Below are positions 9,086-17,684 of a stretch of 64,000 nt of DNA, piece by piece. The DNA is from Methanosarcina mazei S-6 (GTDB lineage: Archaea; Halobacteriota; Methanosarcinia; Methanosarcinales; Methanosarcinaceae). The stretch is taken from contig NZ_CP009512.1 in NCBI RefSeq assembly GCF_000970205.1, positions 3,038,001-3,102,000 on the forward strand. Direction: 5' to 3'. The translations under genes and the position numbers were made by a program. Within the stretch, counting starts at the first letter, position 1, and each line of letters starts with the position of its first letter. Below the pieces are notes generated by a model. The model made no database searches. It was given only the letters and a program-made list of their open reading frames with translations, and was not told where the DNA came from.

Positions 9086-11014
9086 ATGCAGTATAGCCTG
9101 GGGATTGATGCAGGAGGCACATACACAGATGCTGTGATTATAAGGGACTCGGATGGCATCATTGTCGATTCAAATAAGGCACTTACAACCTACCCGGATC
9201 TTCACCCTGGTATCAAAAACGTACTCGACAGCCTGAACCCTGATTACCTGAAAAACACAAAGCTGGTTTCGGTTTCCACAACTCTTTCTACCAATACAAT
9301 TCTAGAGGGCACTGGTTTTCCAGTAGCCGTGATCCTTATAGGAGATCATCCACTTGAACGAGAACTACCGACCGAATATGTACTTTATGTTACAGGTGGA
9401 CACGACCACAATGGGGAAGAAAAGGCTTCACTCAACCTGGAAGCTATTGAGAAATTCTCCCTTAATGTTAAGGGCAGGGTTTTAGCTTTTGCCATATCGT
9501 CATATTTTAGCACTAGAAACCCGGAACACGAACTGAAAGCAAAGGACCGAATCCTTGAGCTTACGGGGCTGCCTGTGGTTTGCGGGCATGAGCTTTCCCA
9601 GGAACTGGGAGCTTACGAAAGGGCAGTAACAGCTTTTCTTAATGCGCAGCTAATCCCCATAACAGGGCAGTTCGTACAGTCCATAATCACAGATATAAAA
9701 GAGCGGGGAATTAATGCCAGGCTCCTTATGCTAAAATGTGACGGTTCAGTTGTCGGAATCAAAGATGCCCTGAGAAAGCCAATAGAAACTATATTCTCAG
9801 GTCCGGCAGCAAGTCTTATTGGAGCTTCTTACCTCTCTGGACTTGAGACCTGTGCCGTAATTGATGTAGGAGGCACAAGTACGGACATCTCCTCGATCCA
9901 TATAGGCGTTCCTGATCTGAACAACGAGGGAGCTGTTGTAGGGGGCTGGAAAACCCGCGTTAGAGCGATAAGGATGGAAACAACGGCTACAGGCGGGGAC
10001 AGCCACATCTGGACAGTAAATAGGGAACTCTACCTTGGACCCAGGAGAGTTATACCGCTTGCAGTCGCTGCAGTAAAATACCCAAATTTTCTGAATAATC
10101 TCAAAAGGACTCCAATGCCTGCCAGAGAAAATCTGTGTGAGAACATTCAGCCCACAAAGTTTTTTGCCAGATCAGGATATATTGCAGGTGAGCTGAGTAA
10201 AGCCGAAGCCGAAGTACTGAAGGTAATAGGAGAAGAACCTGTTTCTGTGTTCGAAATATCAGCCCTTACAAGAAAAGACTTTCATCCTCAGACGCTTGAC
10301 TGTCTCATCAAAAAACGCCTTGTTCAGGTAATTGGCTTTACACCAACAGACGCTCTGCATGTGTTAGGGGAATACACAGCCTGGCGTGAAGAAGCTTCGC
10401 GTACAGGAGCAGAAAGGCTTGGAAGACTCATGCGCATGACACCAATAGAATTCTGTACTGCCGTAAAAAAGAAAGTTGCCAGAAATATGGCACTTCATCT
10501 TCTCTCGTATATCCTGACAGGTGTCCCATGCGAATCCATTGAGAAGATTTTGGACGTAGACTATCCCGCAAAATTCAAACTGCAACTTCCTGTTGTCCTG
10601 CTTGGAGGACCTGTTAGAGCGCATAGAAAGGAACTGGAAGAACTGATAGATGCAGATATCCTGGTTCCAGAACATGCCGAGGTAGGGAATGCAGTTGGAG
10701 CACTTGTAGGAAAAGGAATCAAAAGAGCTGAAATTCTCATAAGGCCAGAGAGCCTCATGTCTCCTGACAGGGATTTTCTTGTCTTTGCCCCGGGAAGCAG
10801 ACTGAAATTTGAGACTTACTCAAAAGCTTTGGAGAAAGCAACCGAGATTGGAAAAAAGCTTGTTGAAGATTATATGAAAGAATGTGGGCTCAGTGGCAAC
10901 CAGGTTGAAATCTCTAGTGAGAAAAAGACCGTTTCTCCTGACGGCTGGAACCATCCTCCTACGGAAACAAATCTGCTGGTTGTGGGAGTAGGTATGAGAG
11001 AATTGCACGTTTGA
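9086..11014 (+). CDS. Hydantoinase/oxoprolinase-family ASKHA ATPase
   Basis: A 642-aa protein of the hydantoinase A family. The N-terminus shows the actin-like phosphate loop LGIDAGGTYTDAVI (residues 4-17) and a second ATPase signature, CAVIDVGGTSTDISSI, near residue 260. The family performs ATP-dependent hydrolysis of hydantoins or 5-oxoproline, but no HyuB partner is present here, so the substrate is open. The ATG at 9086 follows GGAG. Upstream are a shared ArsR-type operator and a divergent Cys-rich gene. ASKHA ATPases also include corrinoid-protein reductive activators, and a solitary MtrA lies 1.8 kb downstream; a link is only a hypothesis. Confidence 0.8.
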   Translation: MQYSLGIDAGGTYTDAVIIRDSDGIIVDSNKALTTYPDLHPGIKNVLDSLNPDYLKNTKLVSVSTTLSTNTILEGTGFPVAVILIGDHPLERELPTEYVLYVTGGHDHNGEEKASLNLEAIEKFSLNVKGRVLAFAISSYFSTRNPEHELKAKDRILELTGLPVVCGHELSQELGAYERAVTAFLNAQLIPITGQFVQSIITDIKERGINARLLMLKCDGSVVGIKDALRKPIETIFSGPAASLIGASYLSGLETCAVIDVGGTSTDISSIHIGVPDLNNEGAVVGGWKTRVRAIRMETTATGGDSHIWTVNRELYLGPRRVIPLAVAAVKYPNFLNNLKRTPMPARENLCENIQPTKFFARSGYIAGELSKAEAEVLKVIGEEPVSVFEISALTRKDFHPQTLDCLIKKRLVQVIGFTPTDALHVLGEYTAWREEASRTGAERLGRLMRMTPIEFCTAVKKKVARNMALHLLSYILTGVPCESIEKILDVDYPAKFKLQLPVVLLGGPVRAHRKELEELIDADILVPEHAEVGNAVGALVGKGIKRAEILIRPESLMSPDRDFLVFAPGSRLKFETYSKALEKATEIGKKLVEDYMKECGLSGNQVEISSEKKTVSPDGWNHPPTETNLLVVGVGMRELHV

Positions 11015-11156
11015 GCAACTGACTCAGAATCGAATCATGAAAGCTGGCAAGGGTTTTTAAAAAACAATTAATAAGTTTGTCTTATCAGGCTATACCCAGG
11101 ATCCACGTTTAAGACTTTCTCAATGTGGAGTTTGTATTTTAAAGTAAGGGATAAAA

Positions 11157-12557
11157 ATGGATGAAAAATATTTGAGGTATGTAAGGCAAAACAAAAAAAA
11201 GATAGGAGCATCCATTGTAATTCTTGTTTTCCTGATTGCAATGGGAATTTTCATTCTTTATGCCATAAAATCCGAATATTCTCCTATACCTTTAAATAAA
11301 AAGGTATATGTTACAGGCGATAGAAGTGGAGATTTCAACTGTGACGGAGAGGCTGACCAGGTAGAGATAAACCAGGCTCTTAAATTCGTAGCAGAAACAC
11401 CAGGATATAATACTGTTTATCTTAAAGGTCCCTTTACCTATACTATCAACAGTACCATTTACATGCAAAGCAACACGATTCTTGAGGGAGACCCTGATGC
11501 TGTTATCAAACTGGTTGATCATGCAGGGTGGACCAATTCTCCCATGATCCCCCTGATTGGGAAATATGGAGACTCAGAAATAACCGATGTAATTATTCGT
11601 GGGTTTGAAATCGATGGCAATCATGATAACAACACTGATCGTTCTAAAGGTAGAGGCTACTATAATATAATTTATTTCACCAGTGCGAAAAACATAAAAG
11701 TTTATAATATGTATATGCATGACGGCCACGGTGACGGATTAAGGATTAACCACGGTAAAAATATTCAGTTTTATAATAACAAAATATATAAGCTTGGACA
11801 TGATGGGCTTTATGCTATTGAGTGCACAAACGTAAAAGCCTGGAATAATACGATAACCTGCAGAACTAACAGTGGCCTCAGAGTCTGGAATTCGAATCAT
11901 GTGAAGTTCTATGATAACATTATTAATTCCACATTTGACAGGAACGCAGGCGGCCCTGGAATCCTGATTGAAAAAACTACCGGAGTTATGAATGATATAG
12001 AAATCTACAATAATTCTATTCACAACACCTTCGGACCCGGATTATGGTTGATAGGATACGACTCTTCTTATCCCAAAAAAGAGGCGCAGAATATCCATAT
12101 TCATCGAAATACATTTTATAGTACGGGTACTAATCCGAGTATAAACTGGGTCGGTGGCATCGTAACAAGTGGCTTTTACGATACTCTTATAGAGAACAAT
12201 ATATTCGATGGTGTGTACCACGCTGCAGTAATCCATATGTACCCGGATGGTAAAGTCACGGACCTTTCACCTGCAGGTACGGGACACACAACAACCGTCC
12301 GCAACAATATTATAGTGAATACCCAGAAACGCACAGAGAATCCAGATGGGACCGGATATGCAGTAATCAATTATCTCCCTGAAACACATAGTTTTGTGCT
12401 GGAAAATAACTGCCTTTACAATAATTCTGCGGGTAACTATAAAAACGCGAGTTCAACAACTGACTTCTATGCAGATCCTCTCTTTGTAGACCAGAAGAAA
12501 CATAATTATCACCTGAAATCAAATTCTCCCTGCATAAAGGCAGGTAACTCTTCTTAA
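11157..12557 (+). CDS. Membrane-anchored right-handed beta-helix protein
   Basis: A 466-aa protein with a short cytoplasmic N-terminus, one transmembrane or uncleaved signal segment (residues 16-38, ASIVILVFLIAMGIFILYAI), and an extracellular beta-helix. Repeated short strands with Asn ladders are visible (NIKVYNMYMHDGHGDGL, NIQFYNNKIYKLGHDGL, VKFYDNIINS). An Asp-rich motif (GDFNCDGEADQVEINQAL) at residues 60-77 is typical of archaeal secreted beta-helix proteins. Likely a cell-surface polysaccharide-binding or -cleaving protein; no catalytic set is certain. Confidence 0.75.
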   Translation: MDEKYLRYVRQNKKKIGASIVILVFLIAMGIFILYAIKSEYSPIPLNKKVYVTGDRSGDFNCDGEADQVEINQALKFVAETPGYNTVYLKGPFTYTINSTIYMQSNTILEGDPDAVIKLVDHAGWTNSPMIPLIGKYGDSEITDVIIRGFEIDGNHDNNTDRSKGRGYYNIIYFTSAKNIKVYNMYMHDGHGDGLRINHGKNIQFYNNKIYKLGHDGLYAIECTNVKAWNNTITCRTNSGLRVWNSNHVKFYDNIINSTFDRNAGGPGILIEKTTGVMNDIEIYNNSIHNTFGPGLWLIGYDSSYPKKEAQNIHIHRNTFYSTGTNPSINWVGGIVTSGFYDTLIENNIFDGVYHAAVIHMYPDGKVTDLSPAGTGHTTTVRNNIIVNTQKRTENPDGTGYAVINYLPETHSFVLENNCLYNNSAGNYKNASSTTDFYADPLFVDQKKHNYHLKSNSPCIKAGNSS

Positions 12558-12772
12558 ATTTTTAAAAAAATTGGAAAAAAATGTCCAAATCAACAAGGAA
12601 AAATCAATAGGAATATGGTTAAAAGTGTAGGCTCATACAGAACTCAGCTTCCTAAAGTCAAATCGAAATTAATATCATAATTAACAGCTCATTAAAAATG
12701 AAATGCAAGTTATCAAAAAGTGAACTAAAAAACCGTTTAACATGAAGAACTACTCGGAAAAGGAGCTTTTAC

Positions 12773-13321
12773 ATGGGATGGCCTGTAATTTCCGGCGATT
12801 ATATAGTAGGAGATCCAAAATCTCCTGTGGCAGTAGTAACCCTCGCTTCTGACTATCAAAGCCTGAACCTGAAAAACTACGCCATCTGTGGAACCTGTTT
12901 TACGGAAAATTTTGGAATTGAGAAGGTAATAGTTAATGTGCTTTCGAATCCCCGCATCAGCTGCCTGGTTGTCTGCGGACAGGAAAGCGACCATTTTGCC
13001 GGGCAGTCCCTGCTGGCACTTGCCGAAAATGGGGTTTCTGCTTTCGGAGGGTCAAAAAGGATTATCGGGTCAGAAGGAGTGATCCCTTATCTTGACGACA
13101 TCCCGGCAACCGCAATATCCCGCTTCCTCAGGGAAATTGAAGTTATTGACCTTGTCGGGACAACCGACCCTGCAGTCATCCAGCAGGCAATCGATTCCTG
13201 CAGCGGAAAAGAAAGAGGCGAAGCCCCGGAACTTTCTATGCCCGAAATTAATGAACATAGCTGGAAGAAATACGAACCTGAGGTAAAGAAGAATATAATG
13301 TCCAAAATTAAAAAAGGATAA
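12773..13321 (+). CDS. Solitary MtrA-like corrinoid protein without membrane anchor
   Basis: This 182-aa protein is homologous to subunit A of N5-methyl-tetrahydromethanopterin:coenzyme M methyltransferase (GWPVISGDYIVGDPKSPVAVVTL at the start; IIGSEGVIPYLDDI). His74 in DHFAGQ aligns with the His that ligates cobalt in canonical MtrA (pattern H-x2-GQ). The C-terminal transmembrane helix of Mtr-complex MtrA is absent, and no other mtr genes are near, so it is a soluble paralogue. The ATG follows AAGGAG. It probably carries a corrinoid in another methyl transfer; the partners are unknown. It converges on the Cys-rich paralogue B. Confidence 0.85.
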   Translation: MGWPVISGDYIVGDPKSPVAVVTLASDYQSLNLKNYAICGTCFTENFGIEKVIVNVLSNPRISCLVVCGQESDHFAGQSLLALAENGVSAFGGSKRIIGSEGVIPYLDDIPATAISRFLREIEVIDLVGTTDPAVIQQAIDSCSGKERGEAPELSMPEINEHSWKKYEPEVKKNIMSKIKKG

Positions 13322-13336
13322 AATTCGCCTCTTTGT

Positions 13337-13657
13337 TTAAACTTCATTAAACTCTATACTGATACTGCCTGCTTTTTTTACCAGGGATTTTGCAAGGAAA
13401 CCGCTTTCCATTCTGCATAGATTGAGCACTGCACATGGTACAAGGCAATTAGAGGAGCACTGCGCTTCCTGTGCTCTATCAATGACATAATTGTTCTTGA
13501 TATCGAGAATTTCCATCATGGGGACTTCCATGTGAGAGAATTTTTTTATCTTCTCACAGGGGGTTTCAATATCAACAATAATTTTGTTTCCTTTTTTGCT
13601 TCCATGTATCTTGTGTACAAAACCACAGATCGTAGAATTTACAGTAAATTCAGACAA
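13337..13657 (-). CDS. Cys-rich small protein (paralogue B)
   Basis: A 106-aa paralogue of the 8544-8864 protein, with conserved STICGFVH, IETPCEKIKKFSHMEVP, DIKNNYVID and SSNCLVPCAVLNLC. The start TTG at 13657 is chosen because GGTGG precedes it and it gives exactly the length of paralogue A; an upstream in-frame ATG at 13681 lacks support. It is the third gene of the permease - mini-thioredoxin - Cys-rich operon (32 bp after the thioredoxin stop). The operon context supports a role in thiol or metalloid handling. Confidence 0.7.
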   Translation of the reverse strand: MSEFTVNSTICGFVHKIHGSKKGNKIIVDIETPCEKIKKFSHMEVPMMEILDIKNNYVIDRAQEAQCSSNCLVPCAVLNLCRMESGFLAKSLVKKAGSISIEFNEV

Positions 13658-13689
13658 TGTGCCACCTTTGATATCAGTCAATTAAGTTC

Positions 13690-13920
13690 TTAGATTATCC
13701 ATTTTCGAACATCTTTTTCATCCGGGACTTTACCTGCAAGTTTTACTTCACCATCAATAACAACTGCAGGAGTGACCATAACGCCGTAGCTCATAATTTT
13801 TTCAATATCCTCAACTTTAATTACTTCAGCTTCAACTCCAGTTTGCTTCAATACTTTTTCAATCGTTTCTTTTGTTTTTTTGCATTTGGGGCATCCTGTT
13901 CCGAGAATTTCTATTTTCAT
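13690..13920 (-). CDS. Small redox-active disulfide protein (mini-thioredoxin)
   Basis: A 76-aa thioredoxin/glutaredoxin-fold protein with the active site CPKC (C10, C13) directly after the first strand (KIEILGTGCPKCKK) and the cis-Pro segment VTPAVVIDGEV. It matches the small 'redox-active disulfide' family common next to permeases in archaea and bacteria. It is encoded between the TPFCSCS permease and the Cys-rich protein on one transcript. It may reduce or load the permease substrate; inferred. Confidence 0.85.
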   Translation of the reverse strand: MKIEILGTGCPKCKKTKETIEKVLKQTGVEAEVIKVEDIEKIMSYGVMVTPAVVIDGEVKLAGKVPDEKDVRKWII

Positions 13921-14004
13921 ACGCTTTCCTCTGTTATTTAAGTTCTGTTCCTATTTTGGCTTATTTGACATTTAATTTCAAAAATTTGTAAGACATTGGC
14001 AGAT

Positions 14005-14976
14005 TTACAACAACACATTGAACAAATAACCTGTAAAAATTATCGATAATGCTACAATTGAAACAAATATCGCAATCAATTCTTTTTTCAGTACTTTTCT
14101 AAGAATAATCATCTCAGGCAGAGACACTGCTGTAACAGACATAAGAAAAGCAAGGGCAGTCCCTACAGGCAGTCCTTTTCCAATCAAGCTCTCTACAATA
14201 GGGATCATAGCCATGATATTCGAATAAAGGGGCACCCCAATAAGGACCGCAACTGGCACTGCAAGTAGATTGTCCTTACCAGCGTATTTTTCGAGTATTC
14301 CTTCGGGCGCATATCCATGGAAAATACCTCCGATAGCGACTCCTATTATTACATAGAGCCATACTCTGCCCACAATTTCTTTTACACTTTCAAAGGCATA
14401 TTCTGCTCTTTCCTTCATTATTAGTTTTTGATCTTCCACACTGTGCTTTCCTACTTTCATCTTGTAAACAAAGCCTTCGACATATTTTTCGAGTTTAAGA
14501 AGGCCAATTAGATATCCCCCCAACACGCCCAGTATGACTCCTGAAACAATATAGATTACCGTAGCCTTAAGGCCGAGAGTTGCCCATAGAGCGGCTACAG
14601 CAGCTTCGTTTACAAGAGGAGAGGTGATCAGAAAAGCGAAAGTAACTCCCAGAGGCACTCCAGCTTCAACAAATCCTATGAAGATCGGGACAGACGAACA
14701 AGAACAAAAAGGAGTTACTGTTCCGATGAGAGATGCAAGAAAATAATATCTGATTCCTTTCTTACTTCCAAGAACCTGCCTTGTTCTTTCGGGAGTAATG
14801 TATGTCCTTATATAGGAAACAACAAAAATCATTACAGCTAAAAGGACGAAAATTTTCATTACATCATAAATAACAAAATTAACACTGGATGCAAGGCGTG
14901 TATCAGATGCAATCCCTAAGATCTCATATGTCAGTTTGTCAGCAATCCATTGAAGAGGATAAAATATATCGACCAT
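14005..14976 (-). CDS. Permease of the ArsP/SO_0444-like (COG0701) family
   Basis: A 323-aa integral membrane protein with about eight hydrophobic helices. The signature TPFCSCSSVPIFIGF (residues 88-102, C91 and C93) is characteristic of permeases that export trivalent organoarsenicals or metals. A second half-repeat carries GVPLYSNIMAMIPIVESL. It is the first gene of the operon with the mini-thioredoxin and Cys-rich protein, and an ArsR-type operator sits at the expected start of transcription. The substrate (arsenical, metal or thiol adduct) is not fixed by sequence. Confidence 0.85.
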   Translation of the reverse strand: MVDIFYPLQWIADKLTYEILGIASDTRLASSVNFVIYDVMKIFVLLAVMIFVVSYIRTYITPERTRQVLGSKKGIRYYFLASLIGTVTPFCSCSSVPIFIGFVEAGVPLGVTFAFLITSPLVNEAAVAALWATLGLKATVIYIVSGVILGVLGGYLIGLLKLEKYVEGFVYKMKVGKHSVEDQKLIMKERAEYAFESVKEIVGRVWLYVIIGVAIGGIFHGYAPEGILEKYAGKDNLLAVPVAVLIGVPLYSNIMAMIPIVESLIGKGLPVGTALAFLMSVTAVSLPEMIILRKVLKKELIAIFVSIVALSIIFTGYLFNVLL

Positions 14977-15027
14977 TTTAGACCCTCCTTTGTATCCATC
15001 ATTTTATTACTGTTGCTTCAATCTTCA

Positions 15028-15070
15028 AATATATCAATATATATTGATATATTGTGTGCTATATAAATAT
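15028..15070 (-). promoter_or_regulatory. Operator/promoter of the permease-thioredoxin operon
   Basis: A 26-bp perfect palindrome at 15028-15053 contains ATATCAA-TATATA-TTGATAT (15031-15050). On the minus strand a TATA box (TATTTATATAG, about 15059-15069) lies about 25 bp upstream of it, so the operator covers the predicted start site. The permease ATG is at 14976. Confidence 0.75.
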
Positions 15071-15759
15071 TTCCATTGGTCTCGGAATATTTTCTTTATT
15101 TTGAACACCATTCATTGGTCATCGGTTAAGGAATTTTTTTGCCTGAAAGCTATCGATTTTGCACCAGAAGCCTATCTTAAATTTTGGTCGATTTACATGA
15201 AATCGATATTCTGTTCATGCCTATAATGAAATTAAATATTTGATGAATGTCGTAGGAATGGAGGCAATTTATCACGATTCATCACTTAACCGAAGACGCA
15301 TGGAACACCATTATACATTTACAGCTACCAGCAAGCCTTCCCAGATATTTTCAGAGAAAAACAGCAAATTCACGGGACAGAAAAAAGATGAAATATAGAA
15401 AAAGAGTCCCTAAAACTTGAAATAAATAAATGAGTTTCGATGAAAAAAGAAAACTTCCTCCTTCAGATAAATGCCTGTTAGTTCAAAGAGTGAAGGTCGG
15501 TTTTCTGAAGAGAAAGAGTAAGAAGAACTTATTTCATTTAAAAGGAGGCAGTGTTGCGAATTTTCTGTGAATTCAAAGTCAAATTATTGCATACTGAATG
15601 AAATTTGGTTCTCTTGAGGCGAGATTTCTTCCCCAATAACTTATTGAGATTTGTGATTTTACAGCAAATTAGGCACACTGCCTAAAAGGAGAATATTGTT
15701 ATTTATGAGATCCTGAAAAAAACTTTAATCCACTCATAACTTTCAGGGAACACAGCTCA
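15071..15759. other. Noncoding spacer, no feature recognised
   Basis: No supported gene is present in this part of the 935-bp gap between the permease operon and the next arsR. A short open frame at 14990-15226 crosses the operator and has no recognisable product. Confidence 0.5.
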
Positions 15760-15906
15760 TAAGGTTTCTATAAGAATACTAAAAGATTCTATAATAATAC
15801 TAAAAGTTACTATAATAATACTAAAAGTTCCTATAATAATACTAAAACTTTCTATAATAATACTAAAAGATTCTACAATAATACTAAAAGTTTCTATAAT
15901 AATACT
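15760..15906. repeat. 21-bp tandem repeats at the 3' end of arsR
   Basis: Seven imperfect copies of a 21-bp unit (AAAAG-TTCTATAATAATACT with small changes) run to 15906, five bases from the stop of the minus-strand arsR (15912). Full copies start at 15781, 15802, 15823, 15844, 15865 and 15886, with a partial one before. On the arsR transcript the unit gives runs of UAUUAUUAUAG. There are no unique spacers, so it is not CRISPR. Confidence 0.9.
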
Positions 15907-15911
15907 AAACA

Positions 15912-16223
15912 TTACTCTTCAAGGACTTCCAGGATTTTCCTGATTTTTTCGTTTTGTATGGAATATAATCTCTTTTTGCCTTCTTTTCTTACTTTAATTA
16001 TCCCCCAGTCCTGTAGTTTTGCAAGGTGCATTGAGGTATTGGATTGAGTCTTACCAATAATTTCTGGAATTTCACATGCGCATATTTCACCTTTATTACC
16101 GTGTTTATTTTCCCCACATTTGCACTCAGATTCAATTAGAGCCTTGATGATTCTATACCTTGTATCTTCGCTAAGAGCCTTGAAAATTTGTAAGTTTTTT
16201 TCATTAATCATATCAAGATACAT
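15912..16223 (-). CDS. arsR: ArsR/SmtB-family transcriptional regulator (double CxC)
   Basis: A 103-aa winged-helix repressor: LSEDTRYRIIKALI is the first helix pair, and SNTSMHLAKLQDWGIIKVRKEGKKRLYSI gives the recognition helix and wing. It carries two CxC pairs, C34/C36 and C48/C50 (EICACE); the latter is in the usual ArsR metalloid-sensing position. An alternative start at Met5 is possible. A partial operator (ATATCAA, then TTGA at the same spacing) overlaps its start at 16210-16229, suggesting autoregulation. Confidence 0.85.
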   Translation of the reverse strand: MYLDMINEKNLQIFKALSEDTRYRIIKALIESECKCGENKHGNKGEICACEIPEIIGKTQSNTSMHLAKLQDWGIIKVRKEGKKRLYSIQNEKIRKILEVLEE

Positions 16224-16503
16224 TGAATGTGAAAGATATATACTTTTCTAAAGCCAGGAATTAATACTGAATTGAATTATCCTGATGAATTTCCACGGTC
16301 TTAATTGCTTATTAATCCTTATCTCTGCCCTTGCTATTCTTGGTCCCTCACTTAGAAATTACAATATAATTGTCAACCTTGAAAGCGGCTAATATCGTAG
16401 TTTCGATCGAACATCATGAAAAGCCACATAGGCCTATTTTTTCTATCTTGAAGTTTGTATTTTTTGAAATCGTTATCATTTTATATCATATCGATAGACA
16501 TAA

Positions 16504-16523
16504 ATATCAACAATTCATGATAT
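16504..16523 (+). promoter_or_regulatory. Operator upstream of the CCCC protein gene
   Basis: ATATCAA-CAATTC-ATGATAT differs from the consensus at one base. A TATA-like TTTATATC at 16480-16487 lies about 25 bp upstream, again putting the operator at the expected start site. The ATG of the downstream gene is at 16556. The rest of the 332-bp spacer (16224-16555) holds nothing else recognisable. Confidence 0.6.
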
Positions 16524-16555
16524 ATCTTATAGATCTCTAATGGAGATGTTCTTAG

Positions 16556-16861
16556 ATGGGCAAACTTGGAAAAAATTTGCTTGGAAAATTGGTTGGAAGC
16601 GACAAAAGTTGCTGTTGCTGCGGCCCTTCTATCGTAAGTGTAAAAAAAATAAAAGTTGACAACAAAGATATGGAAATTGCCGGATTAGATGAAGAATTCG
16701 AAAAATATTTTTCTGCAGGCAAGACACCTGAAAATATAGATATAGAAGAACTTATCCGAACCCTTACAAAAATAAATGAAATACCCGAAGAAGGACTGGA
16801 TAAGTTAAAAGTCGCAGTACTTGAGGAGTACGAGACATACTGGCAGGGGAAAAGAAAATAA
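16556..16861 (+). CDS. Small protein with four consecutive cysteines
   Basis: A 101-aa protein beginning with a basic helix and then SDKSCCCCGPSIVSVKKIKV (four Cys at residues 19-22), followed by an acidic helical domain (DEEFEKYFSAGKTPENIDIEELIRTL). The family is not known to me, but such CCCC/CCG motifs occur in small proteins of archaeal arsenic loci. It is the first gene of a short run with a Zn-ribbon remnant and an arsR, behind an ArsR-type operator. Probably a metalloid- or metal-binding carrier. Confidence 0.65.
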   Translation: MGKLGKNLLGKLVGSDKSCCCCGPSIVSVKKIKVDNKDMEIAGLDEEFEKYFSAGKTPENIDIEELIRTLTKINEIPEEGLDKLKVAVLEEYETYWQGKRK

Positions 16862-16922
16862 TCATATCTACGTGTGTGAATATGTAGTGTTGCCATTTAC
16901 TAAAAGATTTTGTCGTGAGTCG

Positions 16923-17090
16923 ATGGAAATGAATCCCGTATGCTCAATTTGTGGAAAAGAGGAAGATTCGTTACTCAGAGCCAATCACAGGGACTTAGGA
17001 AATATAAAGATGTGTGTGAAGTGCTGATCAAAAGAACAGTGTAAAAACATGCTACTTCCTATAGGAAGTGGAGGCAGCTGCTGCAGGTAA
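16923..17090 (+). pseudogene. Small Zn-ribbon protein gene interrupted by in-frame UGA
   Basis: From ATG 16923 the frame encodes 34 residues (VCSICGKEEDSLL, then IKMCVKC) and meets TGA at 17025-17027. The same frame then stays open for 20 more codons (SKEQCKN, ending GSGGSCCR) to TAA at 17088-17090, right before the arsR start. The joined product would be a 55-residue protein with CxxC...CxxC and a C-terminal Cys pair. In such mini Zn-ribbons the residue after the last CxxC is often Trp, so TGG to TGA is the simplest explanation. Methanosarcina is not known to use selenocysteine. Confidence 0.6.
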
Positions 17091-17094
17091 ATTC

Positions 17095-17508
17095 ATGAAA
17101 GCTGAAAGAAAATCAGATGTGAACAAAAGAAAGCGTGAAGTGGAAATTGGAAGATTGGAACGTTTTATTTTTGACAGAGATCAGTTAGAGGTAAGAACGC
17201 AAAAGCTCAGTTCTCTGGTAAATGGGCTGGATGAAGAAGCACTATACTCAGAAGCCAGGATTTTTAAAGCCCTTGCAGATCCCAATCGCCTCAAAATTGT
17301 AAAACTATTAAAAGAAGGAGAACTCTGTGCCTGCGAATTAACTATTGCTCTTTCCAGTTCCCAATCGACTGTTTCTCACCATCTTTCGGTATTGAAGAGT
17401 GCGGGCCTGGTCAAAGAACGGAAAGAAGGAAAATGGTCTTACTTTCGTCTCTCGGAAGGAGCAGTTATTGAAATACTTAACCAGGCAAAACTGCTTCATG
17501 AAAGATGA
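17095..17508 (+). CDS. arsR: ArsR-family transcriptional regulator
   Basis: A 137-aa regulator with a basic N-terminal extension and a classic ArsR domain: IFKALADPNRLKIVKLL, GELCACELTIALSSSQSTVSHHLSVL and the wing KERKEGKWSYFRL. C78 and C80 form the CxC metalloid site. The start ATG at 17095 follows AGGT; a GTG at 17068 lies inside the Zn-ribbon frame and is less likely. It stands upstream of the second permease (17685). Confidence 0.88.
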   Translation: MKAERKSDVNKRKREVEIGRLERFIFDRDQLEVRTQKLSSLVNGLDEEALYSEARIFKALADPNRLKIVKLLKEGELCACELTIALSSSQSTVSHHLSVLKSAGLVKERKEGKWSYFRLSEGAVIEILNQAKLLHER

Positions 17509-17684
17509 GATTTCAGAAAGTTATATTTTTAAAAGTAGCATTAAGAACCGGATCTGTATCCCTTAAAAAGGGTTAAAGCTTCACAAAAGTCGCGTTCCTG
17601 AGAGGGTGTCTGGTGTTTTCAAGGTTCCAATAGCTGTAGCTTTCGGTAATTTAAAGGAAAAAATAATTTTGAAGGAAGATCAAA

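Noticed and set aside
14990-15226. 78-aa frame upstream of the permease operon
   Set aside because: It crosses the operator and TATA region and encodes an aromatic-rich string without family features.
17025-17027. UGA as selenocysteine
   Set aside because: Methanosarcina is not known to encode the Sec pathway and no SECIS-like element was evident; a Trp-to-stop change is simpler.
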